Positions 57,945-64,000 of a DNA stretch of 64,000 bases are shown one piece after another. The first letter of the stretch is position 1. Each line of letters starts with the position of its first letter. Source of the stretch: Saccharothrix violaceirubra (GTDB taxonomy: Bacteria; Actinomycetota; Actinomycetes; Mycobacteriales; Pseudonocardiaceae); NCBI RefSeq assembly GCF_014203755.1, contig NZ_JACHJS010000001.1:6262001-6326000 (forward strand), given 5' to 3'. Under the pieces are notes generated by a model. That model was not told the DNA's origin. It worked only from the letters and a program-made list of their open reading frames with translations, and ran no database searches. Position numbers and translations under genes: made by a program.

Positions 57945-58405
57945 AGGTCCTCCAGGAGTTCGGCGAAGCGCTTCGGGTCGGGGAGGGTGGCGTCGGGCGC
58001 CGTGACCAGGCGGTGCAGTTCGGGGCCGAGCAGCGCGACGGCGCGCGGGTCGGCCAGGTCGGGCACGCCGTGGCGTTGGCGCAGCCGGGCTTCGACGAGC
58101 CGGCGCAGGCGCGGCTGGACGCGTGACGCGAACCGGTCGGGGTCGACGGCGGCCTCGGCCAGCCGGGTGGCCAGCGTGCTCGCCTGCACGGTGGTGGCGC
58201 TGGAGTGGTGGACGGGCGGCGGCGCCCAGTGGACGTCGGCGGCGCGCGGCAGCCGGGCGCCGAGCAGGGCCAGGGCGGCGACGGGGACGGCGATCACGAC
58301 GGACCAGAACAGGGACGCGCCCATGTGGTTGATCCCGAACACCGTGGCCACGCCGACGACCACGGCGACGAGCACGGACTGCGCCACGCCGGTGAGCGGG
58401 TTCAC
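57941..58405 (-). CDS. Membrane protein of the MoxR/DUF58 operon
   Basis: The 154-residue protein has two N-terminal helices (SVLVAVVVGVATVFGINHMG, SLFWSVVIAVPVAALALLG) and a cytosolic helical C-terminal domain (RLAEAAVDPDRFASRVQPRL, GPELHRLVTAPDATL). Short proteins of this kind accompany DUF4129, MoxR and DUF58 genes in actinomycetes. It overlaps both neighbours by 4 bp. Confidence 0.75.
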
Positions 58406-59049
58406 CCGAGATCACGCACGATCGTGGCCAAGGCGGTGGTCGCGGTGCGCGCGTCGGCCTCGGTCACCTCGCCGGTGCCGAAGCGGGCACGCTGGTAGGC
58501 GCCGCGCAGCGCGGCGGTCGCCGACTCGTCGACCCGGTAGCGGTCGAGCAGCGACCCGGTGAACTCGGTCGAGGTCTGGTGGTCGAGCCGGGTGACGCCG
58601 CTGTCCGCGGCGGCCCGCTCCAGACGTAACCAGGCGGCCACGACCGCGTCGCCGGGCGGGCCGCCTTCGCGGGCGCGCAGCTCGTGCAACGCGGCCCGCG
58701 CGCCGTCCACGAACACTTCGGACGGCGGCCCGTCGACGGCGTCGGCGTCGGTGACCGGCACGACGTCACGGCCGCGCGGCCGACGTTTCCGGCGGCCGAA
58801 CAACGTCCACAGCAGGGCGACGAACGCGACGACGGCGGCGAGCGACAGGACCCCGTAGACGAGGACGAGCGAGGCGCCGACGGGTCCCGCCCCGTAGTCC
58901 GGGACGGCCTCCACCTCCAGGGAGGGCGGCACTTCGACGGCCGTGTCGTCGACCGGTGGGGGTTGGGCGTACCGCACGGGCGAGGTACCCCGTGCGGCGA
59001 TCGCGACCAGCAGCAACGCCGTCCCCGCGACGAGCAGACGGGACTTCAT
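58402..59049 (-). CDS. DUF4129 membrane protein
   Basis: The 215-residue protein has a signal-like N-terminus (RLLVAGTALLLVAIAARG), an extracytoplasmic Pro-rich segment, a transmembrane helix (LVYGVLSLAAVVAFVALLWT) and a cytosolic DUF4129 domain (AAWLRLERAAADSGVTRLDH, TSTEFTGSLLDRY, YQRARFGTGEVTEADA). It is the first gene of a four-gene coupled operon with MoxR and DUF58. Its role in the complex is unknown. Confidence 0.85.
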   Translation of the reverse strand: MKSRLLVAGTALLLVAIAARGTSPVRYAQPPPVDDTAVEVPPSLEVEAVPDYGAGPVGASLVLVYGVLSLAAVVAFVALLWTLFGRRKRRPRGRDVVPVTDADAVDGPPSEVFVDGARAALHELRAREGGPPGDAVVAAWLRLERAAADSGVTRLDHQTSTEFTGSLLDRYRVDESATAALRGAYQRARFGTGEVTEADARTATTALATIVRDLG

Positions 59050-59091
59050 GCGTGCAGCATGCCTCGCCGAGGGCGATCTCCGATGCGGATT

Positions 59092-59418
59092 TCAGACGAA
59101 TCGAACGGACCGCGCGTCGCTGTCGTGGATGCGCTTTTCGCGCGGTTCGAGGACGTAGTAGTCGCCTTGGCAGTCGTCTTCCCGGTAGACGATCGCGGTC
59201 GCGTCGGTCTGGTTGCGGGTGGACCGGGCGAGCCGCTCGTCGCCGAGTCCGGGAAAGGCCAGGCAGGTGCCGATCTCCGGATCACGCAGCGAACCGGTCT
59301 CCACGTCGCCCAGATCGGTGGAGTAGACGTAGCGGAACTGGCCCTTGGCGTCGGCGTCGGCGGCGACGGCCGTGCCGGGGAGGACGAGGGCGGCGACGAG
59401 CACGAGGAGCGCTCTCAT
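59092..59418 (-). CDS. Small secreted protein
   Basis: The 108-residue protein has a clear signal peptide (MRALLVLVAALVLPGTAVAA), then a mature domain of about 85 residues with two Cys (LRDPEIGTCLAFPGLGDERL, YREDDCQGDYYVLEPREKRI) that could form one disulfide bond. It resembles the many small extracellular beta-rich proteins of actinomycetes with no known role. ATG 59418 is the start. An open frame further upstream lacks a signal peptide at its front. Confidence 0.72.
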   Translation of the reverse strand: MRALLVLVAALVLPGTAVAADADAKGQFRYVYSTDLGDVETGSLRDPEIGTCLAFPGLGDERLARSTRNQTDATAIVYREDDCQGDYYVLEPREKRIHDSDARSVRFV

Positions 59419-59636
59419 GGGCGGGGCCTTTCGGGTTCGGGACACCTCCACCCTGGGCCGCGCCCGCCGGACCCGCAGCCCGGTCACCCGAACGAGCCAC
59501 CGTTCGACGGTCGCGAGGTCGTGGACCATGAGCCAGGAGCGTCGGGCCACGCGCCGACAGCCCGGGAGAAGCGGCGCTCCCCGCGGTGGCCGGGCCGCTT
59601 GCGCCGACCCGGGGGTCGAACGACCCGGTCATCCCG

Positions 59637-59936
59637 CTACGCGCTCGCCAGGGGCTGAATGCGCGCCAGTTCGTGCGCTACCCGGTCCTTCTGCTGTTCG
59701 ATGTCGTAGCGGGCCTGGAGGTTGAGCCAGAACCGCTCGGACGTCCCGAAGTACCGGGCCAGGCGGAGGGCGGTGTCCGCCGAGATGCCGCGCTTGCCGT
59801 GCACGATCTCGTTGATGCGACGCGGCGGGACACCGATGGCGATGGCGAGGCGGTGCTGGGTGACCCCGAGCGGTTCGAGGTACTCCTCCGCGAGGATCTC
59901 GCCGGGGTGGACGGGAAGCATGATGTCTTCGGTCAT
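59637..59936 (-). CDS. higA: HigA-type antitoxin
   Basis: The 99-residue protein has the HigA N-terminus MLPVHPGEILAEEYLEPLGV, an HTH (RLAIAIGVPPRRINEIVHGK) and FGTSERFWLNLQARYDIEQQ. It binds the toxin and represses the operon. ATG 59936 follows AAGGAG; an internal ATG at 59921 is also possible. It lies 12 bp after the toxin gene, the usual higBA order. Confidence 0.93.
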   Translation of the reverse strand: MTEDIMLPVHPGEILAEEYLEPLGVTQHRLAIAIGVPPRRINEIVHGKRGISADTALRLARYFGTSERFWLNLQARYDIEQQKDRVAHELARIQPLASA

Positions 59937-59948
59937 CCCCTCACTCCT

Positions 59949-60230
59949 TCAGTGGTAATCCGCTATCTCGACATCCTCCGGTCCTGCGTCCGTCCAGCGG
60001 AAGCAGATCCGCCACTGCTGATCCACCCGGATGCTGTACTGCCCGGCCCGGTCACCCTGGAGCTTCTCCAGGCGGTTGCCGGGCGGCACGCGCAGGTCCT
60101 CCAAGGTCTCGGCCGCGTCCAGGATCGCGAGTTTGCGCAACGCCACCCGTTGGACCGCGGGGTCAAGCGCCCGCGAACGCCGTCGTAGCCATACCCGCTC
60201 GGTCTCCCTGCCGACGAACGACCTCAACAC
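59949..60230 (-). CDS. higB: HigB/RelE-type toxin
   Basis: The 93-residue protein reads VLRSFVGRETERVWLRRRSR, AILDAAETLEDLRVPPGNRL and QQWRICFRWTDAGPEDVEIA, matching HigB ribosome-dependent mRNA interferases. GTG 60230 matches family N-termini; an ATG at 60242 would add four residues and abut the operator. Confidence 0.92.
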   Translation of the reverse strand: MLRSFVGRETERVWLRRRSRALDPAVQRVALRKLAILDAAETLEDLRVPPGNRLEKLQGDRAGQYSIRVDQQWRICFRWTDAGPEDVEIADYH

Positions 60231-60240
60231 CCATCCAAGC

Positions 60241-60273
60241 ATAACGCATTCCGTTAATAACGGCCACCGTTAT
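60241..60273. promoter_or_regulatory. higBA operator-promoter palindromes
   Basis: Two dyads lie directly upstream of higB: ATAACG...CGTTAAT (60241-60258) and ATAACGG-CCA-CCGTTAT (60257-60273). Both share the half site ATAACG. This is the expected position for the HigA autorepression site. Confidence 0.65.
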
Positions 60274-60307
60274 GCCAGCGGGTTCCGGCGACCGGCCGCC
60301 GCCCAGG

Positions 60308-60655
60308 TCAGGCGGGTGGGACGTGGTTTCCCCGGACACCGCCGGAGGCGATGTAGTCGGCGCGGGCGTCGTCCAGGCTGAGCGAGCCGTTGGGGCCGCC
60401 TCGGACCATGGCGCTGTCGTGGTCGTCCTGGCCGTCGTCCTCCCAGCCGCACTCGTTGCAGATGTCGTACTCGGCACGGGCGTCGAGGGTCGGGTGGCCG
60501 CAGCACGGGCACGTGTAAGGCCCGCCGCCCTTGGGTGCCTTGACGTCCCTCATGTCCAGGTACGACGCGTAGTAGCGCGACTTGTCGGGCGGCGAGTTCT
60601 CCGACTCCGTCCGCGGCACGTGCACGCCGGGGTAAGGCAGGTCCTCGTACCGCAT
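60308..60655 (-). CDS. CPCC-type cysteine-rich protein
   Basis: The 115-residue protein has CPCCGHPTLDARAEYDICNE, then CGWEDDGQDDHDSAMVRGGP and NGSLSLDDARADY, the signature of the CPCC domain family (a small zinc-binding domain). The N-terminal part is charged. The function is unknown; family members often occur near toxin or polymorphic-effector loci. Confidence 0.85.
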   Translation of the reverse strand: MRYEDLPYPGVHVPRTESENSPPDKSRYYASYLDMRDVKAPKGGGPYTCPCCGHPTLDARAEYDICNECGWEDDGQDDHDSAMVRGGPNGSLSLDDARADYIASGGVRGNHVPPA

Positions 60656-60740
60656 CGTCCCTCCAGGTCCGCGAATGTCGCCGCCCCGACCAGGATCTCA
60701 GGAGCGTCGCCGTCCCGCCTCCGACCGTAGAGTCGCGACC

Positions 60741-62201
60741 ATGACCGACAAGGACGCCCCCGAGGACGAGAAGGACCTCCCGTCCGACGACTTCGTCACC
60801 ACCCGGCACAGCATCACCGTCAAGCAGCGCACGTTGGACTACACCGCGACCACCGGTCGGGTGGTGCTGCGCCAGGAGGTGCTCACCGACGGCAAGTTCG
60901 ACGGCCACGTGCCCAAGGCCGAGGTCTTCCTCACCTCCTACACGCTCGACGGCGCCGATCCCGCCGAGCGGCCGGTCACGTTCGCGTTCAACGGCGGCCC
61001 CGGCTCGTCGAGCGTGTGGCTGCACCTGGGCCTGTTCGGTCCCCGGAGGGTGGTCTCCGGCGACGTCGGCGCGATCGCCAAGCCGCCCTACGAACTCGTC
61101 GACAACCCGGAGACGTTGCTCGCGCACAGCGACCTCGTGTTCATCGACCCGGTCTCCACGGGCTTCTCCCGCGCGGTCAAGGGCGAGAAGCCCGGCGACC
61201 ACCACGGGTTCACCGGTGACGTCGAGTCGGTCGGCGAGGTGATCCGGCTGTGGACCACGCGCAACGGCCGCTGGCTCTCGCCCAAGTTCCTCGCGGGCGA
61301 GTCGTACGGCACGACCCGCGCGTCCGCGTTGGCCGACCACCTCCAGAACCGCTACGGCCTCTACCTCAACGGCCTGGTGCTGATCTCGACCGCGCTGGAC
61401 TTCGGCACGCTGGACTTCGGCACGGGCAACGACCTGCCGTACACGCTCTTCCTGCCCACGTACGCGGCGATCGCGCACTACCACGGCTTCCACGAGGGCC
61501 GCACGCTCGCGGACGTGCTCGCCGAGGCCGAGGAGTTCGCCGCCCGCGACTACCCGTGGGCGCTCGCCCGCGGCAGTCGGCTGTCGGCGGCCGAACGTGC
61601 CGACGTCGTCGCCCGGATCGCCCGGTTGACCGGCGTGTCCGAGGAGTACGCCGACAGCGTGGACCTGCGGTTGGAGCACGTCCGCTACTACACCGAACTG
61701 CTGCGTCCACGCCGGTTGGCCGTGGGCCGGCTCGACTCGCGGTTCACCGGGCCGGAGGCCGATTACGGCCGCGAGCACTTCTCCCAGGACCCGTCGTACG
61801 CGGCGATCCTCGGCCCGTACAGCGCGACGCTCAACCACTACCTCAAGGTCGAGCTGGAGTACGCCAACGACCTGCCGTACGAGATCCTCACCGGCAACGT
61901 GCGCCCGTGGTCGTACCAGGAGTTCGAGAACGCGCACGTGACCGTGGTGGACAAGCTGTCGGCGGCGCTACGTGCCAACCCGCACCTGAAGGTCCACGTG
62001 GCGTCGGGTTACCTGGACGGTGCCACGCCGTACTTCGCGACCGAGCACGTGCTGGCGCACCTGGCGATCCCGGCCGAGCTTCACGACAACATCGAGCACG
62101 CGTACTACGAGGCCGGGCACATGATGTACGTACACGAACCTTCCCGTGTGCAGCAGTCGAAAGACATCGCGGCGTTCGTCCACAAGGCATCGAACCGTTG
62201 A
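60741..62201 (+). CDS. S10 serine carboxypeptidase-like protein
   Basis: The 486-residue alpha/beta-hydrolase has FAFNGGPGSSSVWLHLGLFG (oxyanion region), FLAGESYGTTRASALADHL (nucleophile Ser), ASGYLDGATPYFATEHVLAH (Asp) and EAGHMMYVHEPS (His). These are the S10 carboxypeptidase residues. There is no signal peptide, so it is probably cytoplasmic. ATG 60741 (MTDKDAPEDEKDL) is the start. It converges on the oligopeptide transporter genes with a terminator between them. Confidence 0.88.
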   Translation: MTDKDAPEDEKDLPSDDFVTTRHSITVKQRTLDYTATTGRVVLRQEVLTDGKFDGHVPKAEVFLTSYTLDGADPAERPVTFAFNGGPGSSSVWLHLGLFGPRRVVSGDVGAIAKPPYELVDNPETLLAHSDLVFIDPVSTGFSRAVKGEKPGDHHGFTGDVESVGEVIRLWTTRNGRWLSPKFLAGESYGTTRASALADHLQNRYGLYLNGLVLISTALDFGTLDFGTGNDLPYTLFLPTYAAIAHYHGFHEGRTLADVLAEAEEFAARDYPWALARGSRLSAAERADVVARIARLTGVSEEYADSVDLRLEHVRYYTELLRPRRLAVGRLDSRFTGPEADYGREHFSQDPSYAAILGPYSATLNHYLKVELEYANDLPYEILTGNVRPWSYQEFENAHVTVVDKLSAALRANPHLKVHVASGYLDGATPYFATEHVLAHLAIPAELHDNIEHAYYEAGHMMYVHEPSRVQQSKDIAAFVHKASNR

Positions 62202-62205
62202 GATG

Positions 62206-62246
62206 ACCGTTGTGGGGGAAGGAAACCCTTCCCCCACAACGGTTTC
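62206..62246. terminator. Bidirectional terminator between S10 peptidase and ABC genes
   Basis: A perfect 17-bp stem, ACCGTTGTGGGGGAAGG with CCTTCCCCCACAACGGT, has a 4-nt loop and a short T tail. It serves both convergent genes; its right edge touches the ABC gene stop. Confidence 0.85.
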
Positions 62247-63238
62247 TAAGGAACTACCGAACGCTCCTCCGCGAAGTGGCACGCCGACGCGTGACCACCG
62301 CGCACCACCAACGCGGGCTCCTCCTCCGCGCACACGTCCCGCGCCTTCCAGCACCGCGTGCGGAACCGGCAGCCCGAAGGCGGGTCGATCGGCGAGGGCA
62401 CGTCACCGCTGAGCCGGATCACGTCCCGCCGCCCGCGCAGTTCCGGGTCCGCCACCGGCACGGCCGAGAGCAGCGCCTGCGTGTACGGGTGGGTCGGGTG
62501 CGCGTAGATCTCGTCCTCGGTGCCGATCTCGACGATCTTGCCCAGGTACATCACGGCGACCCGGTCCGACAGGTGCCGCACCACGGACAGGTCGTGCGCG
62601 ATGAAGATGTACGCCAGGCCGAACTGCCGCTGGAGGTCGGCGAGCAGGTTCATCACCTGCGCCTGGATCGACACGTCCAAAGCGGACACCGGCTCGTCGC
62701 ACACGATCACCTTGGGCCGCAACGCCAACGCCCGCGCGATGCCGATGCGCTGCCGCTGCCCGCCGGAGAACTGGTGCGGGTACCGGTTGATGTGCTCGGG
62801 GTTGAGGCCGACCACGTCGAGCAGTTCGCGCACGCGTGCCGCCCGTAACCCCTTCGGCGCGACCTCGGGGTGGATCTCGAACGGCTCGCCGACGATGTCG
62901 CCGACGGTCATCCGGGGGTTGAGCGAGGTGTACGGGTCCTGCATGACCAGCTGCATCTCGCGCCGCCACCGGCTCACGGCGGCGCCACGCAGCTTGAACA
63001 GCGACGAGCCCTCGAACGTGACCTCGCCGGACGTCGGCGGCTCCAACCGCATCAGCACCTGGGCGAGTGTGGACTTGCCGCACCCGGACTCGCCGACGAC
63101 GCCGAGCGTCTCCCCGGCCGACAGCGTGAACGACACGTCGTCCACGGCGCGCACCCGGCCGATGGTCCGCTTGAACACCACGCCCCGGGTCACCGGGAAG
63201 TGCTTGACCAGGTTGCGGACTTCGAGCAGTTCAACCAC
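62246..63238 (-). CDS. Oligopeptide/dipeptide ABC transporter ATPase (DppF-like)
   Basis: The 330-residue ATPase has Walker [22 protein letters not shown]-loop [20 protein letters not shown], signature [19 protein letters not shown], Walker [17 protein letters not shown], and the C-terminal oligopeptide-transporter cluster [20 protein letters not shown]. It pairs with the overlapping upstream DppD-like ATPase. Permeases and binding protein would lie beyond the right edge. Confidence 0.93.
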   Translation of the reverse strand: MVELLEVRNLVKHFPVTRGVVFKRTIGRVRAVDDVSFTLSAGETLGVVGESGCGKSTLAQVLMRLEPPTSGEVTFEGSSLFKLRGAAVSRWRREMQLVMQDPYTSLNPRMTVGDIVGEPFEIHPEVAPKGLRAARVRELLDVVGLNPEHINRYPHQFSGGQRQRIGIARALALRPKVIVCDEPVSALDVSIQAQVMNLLADLQRQFGLAYIFIAHDLSVVRHLSDRVAVMYLGKIVEIGTEDEIYAHPTHPYTQALLSAVPVADPELRGRRDVIRLSGDVPSPIDPPSGCRFRTRCWKARDVCAEEEPALVVRGGHASACHFAEERSVVP

Positions 63239-64000
63239 CGAGCACCTCCGGTGCGAAATGGCACGCGCTGGTCCGGCCGCCGAGGTCGAGCGGCGGCGGC
63301 ACCTCGGCCAGGCAGCGGTCCTCGGCGCGCGGGCAGCGCGGGTGGAACGGGCACCCGGACGGGATGCGCAGCAGGCTCGGCGGCAGGCCCTTGATGGTCT
63401 CCAACGTCGAGCCCTTGTCGTCCAGCCGGGGCAACGACCGCATCAGCGCGGCCGTGTACGGGTGGCCGGGCGAGCGGAACAGCGCGAACGCGTCCGCCTC
63501 CTCCACGATGCGGCCCGCGTACATGACCACGATCCGGTCGGCCACCTCGGCGACCACGCCCAGGTCGTGCGTGATCAGCACCAGGCCCATGCGCCGTTCG
63601 CGCTGGATCTCCGCGAGCAGGTCCATGATCTGGGCCTGCACGGTCACGTCCAGCGCCGTCGTGGGCTCGTCGGCGATCAGCACCTCGGGGTCCAGTGCCA
63701 GCGCCATCGCGATCATCACGCGTTGCCGCATGCCGCCGGAGAACTGGTGCGGGTAGTCGCGCACCCGGAACCGGGCGTGCGGGATCTTCACCAGGTCGAG
63801 GAGTTCCACGGCGCGCTTGCGCGCCTCGGACCGGGACATGCCCCGGCGCAGCCGAAGCTGCTCCTCGATCTGGAAACCGACCGTGAACACCGGGTTCAAC
63901 GCCGAAAGCGCGTCCTGGAAGATCATCGCGATCCCCTCGGCGCGCACCTCGCGGCGGCGGTCCGCCGACGCGGTGAGCAGCTCCTCGCCGTGGAACCGGA
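63231..64000 (-). CDS. Oligopeptide/dipeptide ABC transporter ATPase (DppD-like), C-terminal part
   Basis: The frame enters from the right edge, so the start is missing; about 256 residues are visible. It shows [20 protein letters not shown] (Q-loop), [19 protein letters not shown] (signature), [20 protein letters not shown] (Walker B), [15 protein letters not shown] and the [14 protein letters not shown] cluster. The Walker A lies outside the window. Its stop overlaps the DppF-like gene by 8 bp. Confidence 0.92.
   Translation of the reverse strand, partial: RFHGEELLTASADRRREVRAEGIAMIFQDALSALNPVFTVGFQIEEQLRLRRGMSRSEARKRAVELLDLVKIPHARFRVRDYPHQFSGGMRQRVMIAMALALDPEVLIADEPTTALDVTVQAQIMDLLAEIQRERRMGLVLITHDLGVVAEVADRIVVMYAGRIVEEADAFALFRSPGHPYTAALMRSLPRLDDKGSTLETIKGLPPSLLRIPSGCPFHPRCPRAEDRCLAEVPPPLDLGGRTSACHFAPEVLGG

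Noticed and set aside
59092..59550. Longer start for the small secreted protein at 59550
   Set aside because: The extension would put the signal peptide in the interior; ATG 59418 gives a normal secretory N-terminus.

Overview
The window is high-GC actinobacterial DNA. The mycothiol amidase Mca, the mycobacterial-type GuaB1, PhoH2, DUF4307 and EspR-like genes, and an integrative element of the pSAM2 class, point to Pseudonocardiaceae (Saccharothrix, Actinosynnema, Lentzea or a relative). This placement comes from family recognition only; no search was run. The backbone from fumC (370) to the thiolase (38219) follows, from memory, the order of Mycobacterium tuberculosis Rv1098c to Rv1074c: fumC, phoH2, short-chain Z-prenyl transferase, hemolysin III, thioredoxin-domain DUF255 protein, Rv1083-like, mca, DUF4307, greA, metB, RDD/Pra, cbs, fadA3. 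Insertions have opened this conserved block.

Left part (1-14320): a partial ferredoxin-NADP reductase, fumC, a divergent MocR regulator/EamA transporter pair, an ATP-dependent DNA ligase, guaB1, phoH2, a DUF885-like metalloprotein next to a prenyl transferase, and hemolysin III. Two frameshifted IS982-family transposase remnants flank the MocR/ligase segment.

Mobile part (14289-24509): a 10.2-kb actinomycete integrative and conjugative element (AICE) bounded by 32-bp direct repeats. It sits in the 3' end of the hemolysin III gene and keeps that gene's stop codon. It carries int, xis, repSA and a TraB/FtsK translocase in the pSAM2 order, a Pra-like activator, small AICE genes, an intact IS481-family element with a 6-bp target duplication, and a coupled cargo pair (DUF5919-like protein and inositol monophosphatase family protein).

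Middle part (24510-46519): the mycobacterial-like block continues with mycothiol, transcript-cleavage (GreA), tyrosine-degradation and transsulfuration genes. It is followed by a sortase with a candidate surface substrate, a secreted deacetylase-like protein and a complete pqqACDEB operon for pyrroloquinoline quinone. No quinoprotein dehydrogenase is visible in the window.

Right part (46765-64000): a NarL-type two-component system, a second DUF885 protein, an EspR-like regulator with a palindromic operator, a tRNA with anticodon UAA but a short variable loop, an ATP-grasp enzyme with a 40-residue peptide gene directly upstream, type II NADH dehydrogenase, a DUF4129/MoxR/DUF58 operon, a higBA toxin-antitoxin pair, an S10 peptidase and the start of an oligopeptide ABC transporter operon. 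Arrays of three 22-bp units recur at four gene ends.

The best candidates for something new are the ATP-grasp/short-peptide pair, the class I tRNA with a UAA anticodon, the AICE with its unusual attachment gene and cargo, and the triple 22-bp repeat family.
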